From: Motacilla alba alba
Taxonomy: Eukaryota > Chordata > Aves > Passeriformes > Motacillidae
DNA: 64,000 nucleotides
Assembly: GCF_015832195.1 (NCBI RefSeq)
Contig: NC_052019.1
Location: 42,535,016 to 42,599,015, forward strand
Reading direction: 5' to 3'
The notes under the pieces were generated by a model that did no database searches, was not told where the DNA came from, and saw only the letters and a program-made list of their open reading frames with translations. Numbering within the stretch: position 1 is the stretch's first letter; every line of letters begins with the position of its first letter. This document shows positions 54,301-64,000 of the stretch, piece by piece. Position numbers and translations under genes: made by a program.

Positions 54301-57300
54301 GTGGTGCAGGCTCAATGAAAGAACTGAATTTCTGTGGCTGCTTTCAGAGTTGGCGTAATTGGCACGACCTGAGGGACAGATGGCTGTCTGCTCAGATACA
54401 AATATCAAGTATGCCTCAATCAACCTAAAAAAAACCCAAACCAACAAAAAACCAGCTGAAACACCTCATTCAACACTGTTTCACAAATGCAAGCAATCTA
54501 ATAAGGAAAGCTGAAAGAACTTCAAAAGACATTTACATGACTGACAGAGTTACAGAAAATTTTCATACCTGGATATGAAGGATATGCTTGTTACTGAATA
54601 TTAGCGTATTTACTAAACTTATTAAGTCCAAGGTGGTAGTTAATAGGTCTGTTCAAGGCAGGAAGAACATAGAAAGATATTTTTCGTTGGAAAGAAAGGG
54701 AGAGAATGAAGAGAAGTTTCAAGTTTTCCATAAAGGGTTTTTAAAGATTGCTATCCGAAGCAGCTGGACCATACACTGAAAATGCCTGCAGGGACTAAGC
54801 AGAGACAGGCACAAGTTAAAACACAATATTCACACAATATTCCCAGAGCTCACATTCTGCCTAAAGACTTTAAAAACCAAATCAAACTTTATTCCACAGA
54901 CTTCTAGAAATGCCCAAATTCTACACTGAGATATTATCAGTAAAATAATAAACCTCAGAAAAATACATCTATCAAACTTCAGAGTTTTGACAGCAGTGTT
55001 ACATACTAACTCTTTATGCCAATTTTGTCATTTTTAAGTAATGCTTAGACAGATCACCCAGTCGTCTCCAATTCTTGATACAAAGAAGAGTCTTTCCATG
55101 TGTTCAAAAATAATGAGCTGTTTGGCTGTGACAAGAAAGACCTTTTCCTCTAAAGCCTCCCTGCATCAAAATAACACATTTTGGTTTTATACTCTGGGTT
55201 TTTTTGTTTAGTTTTTCTTTAATTTTATTCCTTCTATAATTGCTTGCTGGTAGCTCATTTCTGCATGCATGCTAATTTTCTAAAATAAAGTATATTATAT
55301 TAATTGAATTAAAAGATTTTAAGGTGAAAGTCAAAGTTTACATACAATTTGCTGTTGCCATCAAATTCAGCTTTCAAAGTAGTACTCGCTGCCTATCATA
55401 AGGCTGGAAGCTTCTGGCCTTACAGTACAGGCAAATTTCCAGACAGCACAGAACATTTAAGCCTTTAAAGTTTCTTGGGATGCTGGTTTTCTGTTGATTT
55501 GCAGAACGGTCATTCCCACCTGCCATGTTGACTGTTGGGCACAGGGAGATGTGCAGAGCTTTGTCTCTGCCAGACCTGACTGGGCTTCTGCAGTGAGAGC
55601 CCTGTTTTTACTCCCAGTTTCTTTTCATTTCAGATTAACAATTTCACTGCAATGCCAGGAATGGAGCTAGCAGCCAGAGCGCAAACCTCTTCAAAAAGGT
55701 AAACTGTGTGATGATATTACCTAAAAAATTCAGTGTCACACACAACCCTGTTTGAAAAACCTAGTGGTTTTCCTGCATTGTATCAGAAAAAAATATAGAT
55801 ATATCCTTTTTAGTATAGTAGGAATCCTTCTTCAAACCTACATTTACATCTTTAGAGTTATTACAGAGACAGTTTAAAAAAAAAAATTGCTCTTAAATCA
55901 TGCCAATTTTACCTTATGCTCATCAAGAAGGAAGGAAAGGAAAACCTACATTTCCCAGTTGCCATCATGTTAGTTACATATTAACAGTACAAGAAAAAGC
56001 ATGAAATTCAACTAATGAGCACCAAGTTATGAAGTTGCTTAATTCCAACAGAAGCCTCCAGAGCACTGTATTTTTAGAAATCTGCCATGACAGCAGTAAC
56101 TAAGCATACTCTCCAGGGCTTTGTAGCATGCCATAAAACATAATTCCAGAAGGCTCGAATAAGCTACAGCATTAGAAGAGTCTTTCTTCTCTGACAGACA
56201 TTTTAGGACATAGTAAATGCAGAATCATTTTAAGATATCACCATTTTTCAAGTGCAAGATGCAGAAGTAACAAAAATTGTGGACTATTCTAATAAAATTT
56301 TATTAGCATTTTCCAGAGGACTAATAGAGGGAACAAGCCTTACAGGATCAAGGAACAAATGGGCATAGATGTAATCAACATATTGACAATGTTTAAATCA
56401 TGCAAATTCTCAGCCTCTTGCCCTTATTGCTATAGCTCCCTCTGGATGGTTTGAAGTGAGTTAGTCATACCATACCAGCTCTGCTGTAAGCCATTTCTTT
56501 TTTAAGTGCCGCTTTTCTCCCGACGTCCTCAACAAATCACAAAATCCTCCACATTTCTTTATGAGTCTAGTCCTTCAGTTCAAATAAAATGTACAGGTCA
56601 GTGAAAGCCAGAAGGCTGAAGATGGGAGGGGTCACTAATTGTCTCTGTTGGGAGAGTAATTACTATGCAAGAGGGAAAAAAAAAAAAAAAAAAAAAAGTG
56701 AGCTAGCACAGAATGAAATCCCCCAGCTCACTGGGGATGCAGACCATCAAAATGGTCAGGGCAATCCAAGGAAGAATAACTAACTAACTAACTAAGTAGA
56801 AAGCTAAATGACACATCTTCAAATAAGAGGGGAAAAAAGGAGGCCCAGCATGCATATGGGAAGACTGCTCTAACAGCTTAGTCAACACACTGGGATCCTG
56901 CCAACTTATTACAGAATAATAGAATGGTTAAGGGTTGGAAGGGATCTTAAAGACCATCCAGTCCCAAATACCTCTGCCATGGGCAGGGACACGTCCCACT
57001 AGACCATGTTACTCAAGGCCTTATAATGGCATTAAAAGAAAGACCTCTTCAGCCATCAGAATTTTATTTTTCCTGGAAAGGAACAATTTATTACATTTTC
57101 TGCAACCTAATAAAATTAAATTGTAAGCACACATATGTCTAAATTAATGAATGAGAAAAATGTCTAAATAAGTAACTCCTAACACAAGTCACGCTCATTA
57201 GTTCTGACTTCTGGTTCTGCAAATGTTGTTCTCTGGTTTAGAGGACAATTCTTTAACCATGCTATGTACTCACTAAAAATAAAATATATACAAAAAAGAC

Positions 57301-60300
57301 AGTGCTAAGCTTCCTAAATGTATTACAGCAAAGCTTAAGATCATGATATACCTTAAGACATTCTATGCCCACAAGTCCTTTTTTTTCCTAAATATACAAT
57401 GAATTTTTAAAAACACACTGAATACAGCCTTTCAATGGATGATGTGAAAATATTACACTGCAAAAATAAACTGTTCTATCGAAAGCATTAAGCCATGGTT
57501 TCCAAAGGTGTTGCACATGTACCTCTAGGAATAGCTCATCACTGCTGAGAGGCAAAAAAACCTAAAATAGTGAAAAAAAGCCCAAAACCCTGCATTCAGA
57601 ACTATCAGGTGCTGAAATCTGCAATAGAGACCTGAGGTGTGTGAGGAGCTCTGCTAAGAGATGATGCTGTACTGTCTGCTGAGGACATTTCTACAAAGCA
57701 ATGCCAAAAGCCTGCTCCACAGAAGTAGGTCCCACAGGCTCTCCCTGCTGATGCAAAGCTCCATCCGGGGCACAAAACTAGTCCAGTATCTGCAGCAACA
57801 TCCCTCGACTTCAAGCATCATCAGGCCTGCTACTCCTCACTGCACATCTGTCATCTCCAGGGATTTGTACCTCGGTTCGGGATTGGTTACTTCTAGCCAG
57901 CCACTGCTGAGCACCTGTACTTAACTGCAGTCCAGGATCAACCTCCAAACCATGTAGAAATACCTCAACAATTGAGTGAGTCAATGGGATGAAGGAGGAG
58001 GCTGCTCACACTGGAACAATGGGGACAGCAGAAGTTTCCTGAGCTTCAGCCAGTGCTCTCAAGCAGATTTATTCAGCAACTTTCCAGTCACAGTATTTAA
58101 GGAGGAAAAATATATCTAAAAGGATAGAAATAAACCAAGCTGCATCTTGAAAGAACTTTCTGATGGTTAAAACTCATTTTTTTTGGTGTGCATTCTAAAC
58201 AAAGGTTTTCTCCTTTTACTTATGTTGTCAGATATCTTCAGGAGGCTTCAAGCCAGATTACTCACAAGACGAATAATTTTTTCCATTAACTATTTTCAAA
58301 CAATGTGCTTTCCTGACATAAGCATTTCCTAATACAGCATTCCCTTCATTGCTTTTATACTAAAATTAATTATTTCATTTTTCATATTTCAATGCTCATC
58401 AGTACAAACAATTTAACATGAGGTCACTTGATTTCAACAAGTTCATTCCTGGCCAGGGGGATGGGGTTTGTCAGGTTTTTTCTTTTCTTTTTTTTAAACT
58501 AGCTGGCAAATATGAGCCAGGATGTACCCAGTGCAAATTCTCCCCTTGGTTCAATAGATGAGTCATGGGAAGTGAAAATTCCTCCTTTTACCAGCCTAGG
58601 GCAGGGATTTAAGGAATGAAACATCTACTAATCTTTTCTTCCTTAACTAACACTGGCTCAATGCAATGCTTAGTGGGAGAAAAAAATTGCCAGAAACTCT
58701 CAAGTCTCTTGCTCATGAGTATGTTGAAGCAAGCACAGGGAACAGCACAAAATGTCCACCCTGTATCCTGCTCTAAAAAGATTCTGTTTAATCCTCCTTG
58801 CAGTTCAAGGTGCCACCATTTTGCTCTTAGTTGGAACAGCAGCTCTAACAGTTCTGGCTGTTAAACTTTCCCTTGCAAAAGCCTCAGAACACAGAAGATT
58901 AATCCACAAGAGAGCAATGCCATGAGAAATGAGACAAATAGCAACACAGTGAAATGAATGGTTTTAAATTGAACAGTGAAATGAACAACAGCACACTGAG
59001 GAAAAGAAACTAACTGGTTGTTTTCCCAAGCTACTGGACTACCGTGCTCATAGTACTGTCAATAGTTACACTAACAACCACAACATCCTTGAAGTGCTTA
59101 GTATTTCAGATCCCTCTCAGCACAGATAAAGTGTTTTGCCCAAAACACAGATGAAAAAATGAAAGAAATCTAAGCTGAGTCTGTTTATAATAAGGCTACA
59201 TCAGAAAGGTTTCTCTTTTCCTCACTCACAACTGTCATACCAAGAATAAACATCTTGTTTTGTCAAACTATAACTGATCATAGGTAACTCCAGGCTTACT
59301 GAATCCAACAGCCAGAAAAATATTGATAAAGCGCACATCATTTAACCTTTTCTTAGGGAAGGAAGACTAACCCCTCAGTAAAGCTTCAAAAGTTCTCTTG
59401 ACAGGTGAGGTTGCATTAAAATTTTCTTCATTTATAAACATTGTTAAAACATTATTTCTCAGTCTACACCCTCGCTCTTCTTACACCGTCTCACACCCGT
59501 ACCCAATCTAACCAAATGCAACTTCCCCATGCAAACAAACCAAATGTGTTTGTATAAACCCATCTCAGCAAAATGCAGCTTCCAACATATTTCACTTTTT
59601 CAGTGGTCCTCTTCACAGATGCACAGATGCACCTTTCTAACCAAAAGGTGAAGAATAAGCGCCTGACAGAAGGCATAAACCTTTAGGAGCAACCATGCCA
59701 CTGCAAAACAAATCAATACAAAACCCAAAGGGACCTACTTAGCAATTCTCACTGTGGGAGCTATTGTAGGAAATAGTTCTAGCAGATGCTACACAAACTA
59801 AAGACATTTGCTATCCTTGCTTTTCAGAAAAACAGGAAGAGGCCCAAGCAGTAACTTGGGGTTAGAGGGCACCACCAAGATACTAATTAGATCAGCACAA
59901 GATCTGCCTCATATGTAAGTCAGGGATTAGTGCCCCTCTCCAAACACCTGCCTCCACAAAAGCAAGCCAAAAGATGGGGTCAGGCAGGGAAGCTGTCAAA
60001 AGAAACTTTAGCATTGTTTTTGATTGTGGTATCTCTGCACACTGATCATGTAATAAATCCTTCCTGGAAAAAGTCCGGAGTATACAGAACCCCTGTGAAG
60101 TGCAGCTTAAAACATCCAGACAAAACTGGCTTGATCTTCATTATGAATCCCAAGCCAGACTTCTTTGCTTCTGCATCTCCAAGATGGGATGTGGCTTAAT
60201 CATCACTAAAAAATCTGAAACAAAAAATTGCTTCAAGAACAGCTCCTTAAACAGCCTCCCACAGTCACAAGTTCTGTAAAATGCAGAATGCTATGAGCAA

Positions 60301-62721
60301 CCTGGCTGTAACATTCTGAAGTACCAACATATACAGGCAAAAGGTCCTGTAGCAGGCCCAACTTGTCAAACATAAGCCTCAGTGCTGTGAATTAGTAGGG
60401 GAATTTGCATCATGAAGAAGTCTGTTCTGTTCCTCCACATTATTTTCAAATGACAATTCAGCACTTGGGATCACTCCTTTCCCTTGATTATTTATCCATG
60501 CCCTCAGGAAACAAAGACAATGCCTCCTGGTAAAAAGCCTTCATTGCAGCATGAACCGAACTGCTGGATTTTTAAGCAAGCTTTAAGTAAGGCAGCCTGA
60601 TTCTGGCTTTTAACTGCTAAACAAAGAGACCAACTCATGTAGTTAACAATCAATCTGGACAAGACACAGAGAGAAAACACATCTCTCAGCATGCCACAAG
60701 CTCTGTATGGGGATGATCAAAGACAAGCAACATGCAACAGAAATGGTACAACAGCTGACTCTTTTCCTCTGCTTTGTATGTTCTGACAAGAAGTTTTGTG
60801 ATAGTCAGTGACTAGATTTAGAAGTCCTTAAGACGTCCTTTAGAAGTCCTCTACGTGTGCACATCAAGAGTAAAAACACCAAAAGAGCTAATCTGAGCTC
60901 ACAGACAGAACCTGTTATCATCTTGTAAAAACGTTCAGAGAGCTTTTCATTGAAAATGCCACCTTTCCACTGTGTCAACAGAGAAGTTATTTTCAGCTAG
61001 TGAAAATGCTTTTCCTTGAAATGCTGAAACATTTCCTCATCAGAAAAGCAAGCTAATGAAGAGAAGTACTTTTGAAGACTCATACCATCATCTAAAGAGA
61101 GCTCTCATACCAATAAGCCCGAATGTCAGGGGCAGGGCTTGGTTTGCAAGTAAGGTTCTGGTAATAAAGCTATTTATGGAACAGTTTTATATTGCAGAAT
61201 TGTTCATATCAGAATAATATATTTCTATGTAGAAATAACATCACAAATCAGTAAGTGCATGCCCATTACACTTTCATAATAATAGATGTGTTTGTGTAAG
61301 TGAAAGTACATTTAAAGCAGTTCAGCACATTTTTGTAGGCAATTCCTGGATACTCACCATGGAACATATTAGGCAGATTCTGCAAGACATTCCAAGGAAG
61401 ATATTCATCAGGGTATGCCAGAGACCTGCTTGACCAATTATATTCAAAATTCACAACGGGACTAGGCCCAATGGCAAGGACAACAAATACGACTCCTTCT
61501 TTCAGCTACTTGGCTATATTATGGAGCATGAGCAACAACAAAAAGAATCCAAGAGCAAATAATTTGCATTTGATGAAACAGTGGCACCAGGGAGTTTGGT
61601 GAACAAAGCAGGAGTTTTGGAATGTATTTGTTCAGTTTCTCAGTTGGCAATTTATGTGCTGGCAGAGCAAATAGCCTTGTCTAAAACTTGTGTGAACATA
61701 TTAATAAGTTGATTAATTTTGCTAGGAAGTTCAGTTCCAAGTCAGTGCAGAGTTAAACTAATCTGTTTCAGACAAATTAAACTCCACTGGAATAAGAGCC
61801 AGTGCATTGTTACTACCAGTCTATAAAAATGAATTTAAGTCCAGTTGTGCCAGGTTAAGTCCATGCCTGAAAACAGTAAAACCATATTCAGCTAAGTCAA
61901 ACTCGCTTTCCAATTTAAGATGGGGGAAAATGCATTTTTCTTTTGATTATTTTGATATAACTGTATCAATATAAAGAAATAGCTGAAGTTGACAACACTG
62001 TACATAAGACAGCAATGCCTGAGATTCATTCAGAGCTATGCCTGAAGAAAATAATGGCTGTAAAAATATTCAGACGCTACCAGTAAATCTGCATTAATTC
62101 AAATGATTCTTTGAAGAAAGAACACAATGCTGAATAATCACAGGAAGAGTTGGCAGTGCTGTGGTACAATCACACCACATGGTCTCAAAAAGCTCATTTG
62201 TTCATCTTGTTGTCATATACTCCCATTGCAAATAAACTGATGAATAGATGCTTTCCCACTCCCATTAGAAGCAGAAAGAAAGACAGTTCCCAAAAAGTAG
62301 GAAAGAACCAGATCCACAGAATAGCAATGCTGCAACAAAAGCTGCCCTGCTCTTTTGAAGAAGAGCCTCTCCTCCCCTGTCCAAAATTTTCCTGAGGTAA
62401 CGGTTAGATAATGACAATGCCCTACCATGAATGACAGATAATTCCTATAGTTAAATCTCTGTGTGGACATGTACATTTGTACACATGAGAGATATAAACA
62501 AGAATGACAAGGGGGTATAAGAAAAAGCAAACCCATTCGGATAAGCAAGTATTTTTCATAAAACAGATTTACCTGAGACTCTAACTCCTCCAATTTACGC
62601 TTCCTGGCATGAAGAGCTTTACTTGGAAAAGCCCAGAAATAATTGGAAGTTCCAATTCTATCAGTGTCCACCATGCCATCATCAACAAGGCTCTGCAGAA
62701 TCTCTTTCACTGACATCGAGG
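27200..62721 (-). CDS. MND1: MND1 gene, C-terminal five coding exons (partial gene)
   Basis: MND1 is a nuclear meiotic recombination factor. With HOP2 (PSMC3IP) it forms a V-shaped heterodimer that stabilises DMC1/RAD51 presynaptic filaments and promotes strand exchange between homologues. Exons join as 62573-62721, 46232-46306, 44348-44462, 28936-28980 and 27200-27306. Phases agree throughout, and together they encode 162 residues, equal to residues 44-205 of the 205-residue human protein. Domains present are the second half of the N-terminal winged helix (to about residue 75), the long coiled coil (about 83-173) and the C-terminal helical cap ending [10 protein letters not shown]. Residues 1-43 and the promoter are not in the 1.28 kb remaining to the right. 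No stop or frameshift is seen, so the gene looks functional. Confidence 0.95.
27307..28935 (-). other. MND1: MND1 intron between last two exons
   Basis: A 1.6-kb AT-rich intron with no recognisable repeat or structure beyond short poly(A)/poly(T) runs. Confidence 0.85.
28936..28980 (-). CDS. MND1: MND1 exon: 45-nt exon (residues 156-170)
   Basis: This very short exon completes codon 156 (Arg) and encodes [14 protein letters not shown] plus the first base of Asp171. [10 protein letters not shown] is conserved in the family and leads into the C-terminal helices that cap the heterodimer. The acceptor is CTGTTTCAG. The donor is the weak GTGTGT, but no other GT keeps the frame and the protein match. 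It is too short to be found as an open frame. Confidence 0.93.
35960..36300 (-). mobile_element. Ancient CR1/L3-like LINE relic (diverged)
   Basis: The plus strand carries a degraded string of phrases typical of the antisense of old amniote CR1-type LINE 3' regions: 'cttggcaatttgcc', 'ttgtcctttgtccttgaagt', 'catcatctgcaaatataa', and 'tattatccagctcattaata'. These parallel the usual 'cttcatctgcaaa ... ccaagtcattaataaa' pattern. No open frame remains. Boundaries and family are approximate. Confidence 0.5.
37035..37118. repeat. Imperfect tandem duplication, 45-bp period
   Basis: The unit beginning CACTCCTAAATA occurs at 37035 and again at 37080. About 39 bp (through CATAAATGTAGCCA.AAG) are conserved with three to four mismatches. 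A local duplication with no sign of function. Confidence 0.85.
38414..38431. repeat. Poly(A) run, 18 bp
   Basis: Eighteen consecutive A residues followed by GAAGGG. No retroposed gene is recognisable on its 5' side. Confidence 0.9.
41951..41984. repeat. (TG)n dinucleotide microsatellite
   Basis: Thirteen perfect TG units (41954-41979) with imperfect TG/CG edges. It can form Z-DNA and is a likely polymorphic marker within an MND1 intron. Confidence 0.95.
44348..44462 (-). CDS. MND1: MND1 exon: coiled coil (residues 118-155)
   Basis: The exon has 115 nt, entered in phase 0 and left one base into codon 156. It encodes [20 protein letters not shown], then [31 protein letters not shown] matches the conserved family motif before the coiled-coil hinge. 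The acceptor is AATCCTCAG and the donor GTAAGT (44342-44347). Confidence 0.94.
44463..46231 (-). other. MND1: MND1 intron, 1.8 kb
   Basis: The intron lies between two coiled-coil exons and contains a perfect (TGAA)7 tract at 45611-45638. Nothing else is recognisable. Confidence 0.85.
45611..45638. repeat. (TGAA)7 tetranucleotide microsatellite
   Basis: Seven perfect TGAA units, 28 bp. A probable length-polymorphic marker. Confidence 0.95.
46232..46306 (-). CDS. MND1: MND1 exon: coiled coil (residues 93-117)
   Basis: The exon has 75 nt, phase 0 to phase 0, encoding [20 protein letters not shown] followed by GREDT. It corresponds to the human stretch containing QKSIEKAKIGR. The heptad pattern and high Lys/Glu content fit the leucine-zipper arm that pairs with HOP2. 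The acceptor is TTTATCAG and the donor a strong GTAAGT. Confidence 0.93.
49709..49746. repeat. Short CCCCAAAG-type tandem patch
   Basis: Four imperfect copies of an approximately 9-10-bp unit of the type AAAGTCCCCC / AAAATCCCC. Low complexity; the G-rich strand is minus. Confidence 0.7.
51803..53370 (-). mobile_element. CR1 LINE, degraded, with internal deletion
   Basis: CR1 non-LTR retrotransposon in antisense to the plus strand, about 1.57 kb. The 3' end at about 51803 shows the 'ggatcacagaattggtcagg ttggaaggga' signature. About 52360-52602 (minus) decodes as the C-terminal tail of the reverse-transcriptase ORF, with the pattern [14 protein letters not shown] then [13 protein letters not shown] and a final ASGILG. 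About 52900-53280 decodes, with frameshifts, as the end of the endonuclease domain ([27 protein letters not shown]). About 52640-52870 resembles the endonuclease-RT linker. The RT core expected between linker and tail is missing, so the copy has lost well over 1 kb near 52.57-52.65 kb. It is inactive. Confidence 0.88.
56676..56697. repeat. Poly(A) run, 22 bp
   Basis: Twenty-two consecutive A residues after GAGGG. No recognised SINE or processed copy precedes it. Confidence 0.9.
56777..56795. repeat. (TAAC)n tetranucleotide microsatellite
   Basis: Nearly five perfect TAAC units, 80 bp right of the A22 run. Confidence 0.85.
56911..57028 (-). mobile_element. CR1 LINE, 3'-end fragment
   Basis: Antisense CR1 3' terminus: 'acagaataatagaatggtta', 'gggttggaagggatcttaaa', 'gaccatccagtccc', 'ctgccatgggcagggacac', 'cccactagaccatgttactc'. 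The element is short and 5'-truncated, on the minus strand. The 'agaataatagaatgg' end derives from the octamer repeats that end CR1 elements. Confidence 0.9.
62573..62721 (-). CDS. MND1: MND1 exon: winged helix second half and start of coiled coil (residues 44-92)
   Basis: The exon has 149 nt, entered in phase 1 (two bases complete codon 43) and left in phase 0. It encodes [18 protein letters not shown], then [20 protein letters not shown] and KLEELESQ. This is the family's most recognisable segment: the recognition/wing part of the winged-helix domain (DDGMV, IGTSNY.WAFPSKA) that binds double-stranded DNA with HOP2. The acceptor is TTTTGTTAG and the donor GTAAAT. The longer open frame around it is read-through into both introns. 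Confidence 0.96.
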
Positions 62722-64000
62722 CTAACAAAAGCAAAAATGTAAAATCAGAACCGCATAGCAGCTGGACTATGGACAATTATGAATACCACAAAGTACCACC
62801 TACAATCATCTGTATTCTCCTTCAGTGTCAGCTAGCTGGAAGATTTCACAAGGACAACATGCCCAAAGCTTCACTTGAAGGGATGAATCTCCCTGAAACC
62901 AGCAGTTTGCTCCTAAACACTGCTATTCTGCACATCTGCTACCAGATGTTTGCAAAACATTGCTCAGGAGTACTGCACAAAATACATACATGTTACACTA
63001 CAATACCATAACAAACCCATGAGAGGTACCTGAGAAGTTGTCCTGCAATCTTAATTCTAACTTGGATTAACTTGTTTAAGTTTCTTAATTGGGAGTATAA
63101 TTACGTTTCACTTTGTAATGCTTAACTAAGTATTTCACAGCAGCAGAGGCACTGTCTACAGACTCAGGAAGGACAGATTCTGATTTTAATTACATTCACT
63201 TCCAATATAAAACATCATTTGCACTCACAAGCATCAACATTTCTGAACACAACACAAGGTTCCTTTCAAACCTGTGGTATAATTCACCATTTTAAAAAAT
63301 CAGTACCTGTTCAACAAAGCTAAGGAGTTATGTTATCCTCAGGTGTTGCAGATATAAAGACTTCTGAGCTCAATTACAGGTTTTGGTACCTGATGTTCAA
63401 TTTCAAGACTACAGGGGGTCCCATATCTTTTGGAAGCTATAGGCTGGATGCCAGGATGGGAACAGGTTAGTAATCTTTCTTTTCAGAGTAACTGGGGCTT
63501 GGGTTGTGTGGCTAAATGCCTTCATGTGCAGAGACAGGATGAATTTACACTCTTCAAAGGTGTTAATGGCTTCAGAAACTCTAAACCAAATTTTACTGCA
63601 AATTACAACTAAACATATGCATTGACAAACCAATCAAGACATCACCACATCTCTTCAAAAGCCCACCAATGCCTCTGTTAGCTGCTGACACAACTGAAAA
63701 ACTCTGCTTTGTGATGTTCACATCTGTAGTTCTCTCAGAAAGTTCATTTATTCTTGCGGTGCCACCAAGATAAGCTAGACAAGGACAGAAGTAACTACAG
63801 AAACATTATGCTTTGCCTCCCTTTTATCAATGAGCGTAGCACAAAAACTAGTAAGGAACATGCAAAACAATCCAAAAGGATAGATAAATCCTCTTGGACC
63901 TAATCATAAACCAATGGATCTCATGAGGAAAGCTTTTTTAGAAAAGACAAACCCCTTCCATTTATAGCTGTCCAGCCATTTTTGGAGGGGAAAAGCTCAA
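62722..64000 (-). other. MND1: MND1 intron (partial) at the right edge
   Basis: This lies upstream of the exon for residues 44-92 and is expected to be intron. I looked on the minus strand for the exon encoding the conserved N-terminal winged-helix half (MMEIF..TKDVFQLKDLEK type) and did not find it, so it lies beyond position 64000. No repeat is recognised. Confidence 0.75.

Larger units (their letters stand above)
46307..62572 (-). other. MND1: MND1 intron, 16.3 kb
   Basis: The largest intron in the window. It contains an internally deleted CR1 (51803-53370), a CR1 3' fragment (56911-57028), an A22 run (56676-56697) and a TAAC microsatellite (56777-56795). A 179-codon open frame at 48977-49513 has a long opposing frame across part of it and no domain I recognise; I regard it as chance. 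A C/A-rich patch of 'caaagtcccc' repeats is at about 49709-49746. The remainder is ordinary AT-rich sequence. Confidence 0.8.

Noticed and set aside
62213..62776. A 187-codon minus-strand open frame containing the MND1 motif
   Set aside because: Only 62573-62721 is exon. The flanks are intron sequence reading through the acceptor and donor.
1..64000. CRISPR arrays, tRNA genes, rRNA genes or bacterial operons
   Set aside because: None seen. Direct repeats here are microsatellites or LINE/LTR pieces, and no cloverleaf or regularly spaced repeat-spacer pattern was found.

Overview
The window is vertebrate nuclear DNA, almost certainly from a bird and probably a songbird. The reasons are short exons in long AT-rich introns, a CpG-island promoter, several 3'-end fragments of CR1 LINEs (the main avian retroposon), and a solo LTR resembling songbird endogenous-retrovirus LTRs. 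I found no bacterial-type operons, no CRISPR array, and no tRNA or rRNA gene that I could support. Nearly all open frames in the window are chance frames in noncoding DNA. The real coding sequence is seven short exons from two genes, both on the minus strand.

Gene 1 is TMEM131L, at the left. Its first two coding exons (5539-5662 and 5158-5228) lie in a CpG island at about 4.93-6.09 kb, separated by a 310-bp intron. They encode the signal peptide and the first 65 residues. The gene continues leftwards through intron 2 (from 5157 down) and out of the window.

From about 5.85 to 27.05 kb is intergenic DNA of about 21 kb. It holds a CR1 fragment (6.13-6.28 kb), a candidate cis-regulatory block with clustered GATA-type and homeodomain-type sites (8.9-9.97 kb), and a solo LTR (15.69-16.12 kb) with a possible 6-bp target-site duplication.

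Gene 2 is MND1, at 27.05 kb to beyond 62.72 kb. Five coding exons, with consistent splice phases, give residues 44 to 205, exactly the C-terminal 162 residues of a 205-residue protein. The exons for residues 1-43 and the promoter lie to the right of the window. A canonical poly(A) signal sits at 27075-27080. MND1 pairs with HOP2 (PSMC3IP) to stimulate the DMC1 and RAD51 recombinases in meiosis. Its introns hold a 1.6-kb CR1 with an internal deletion (51.8-53.4 kb), another CR1 3' fragment (56.9 kb), an older CR1-like relic (about 36 kb), and several microsatellites.

The order MND1 then TMEM131L on the same strand matches the arrangement on human chromosome 4q31.3, so this is a conserved syntenic block. 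The two genes have no known functional link. I found no convincing undescribed system. The observations most worth checking are the 8.9-9.97 kb regulatory candidate, the possible upstream in-frame starts of TMEM131L, the weak donor of the 45-nt MND1 exon, and the LTR insertion.
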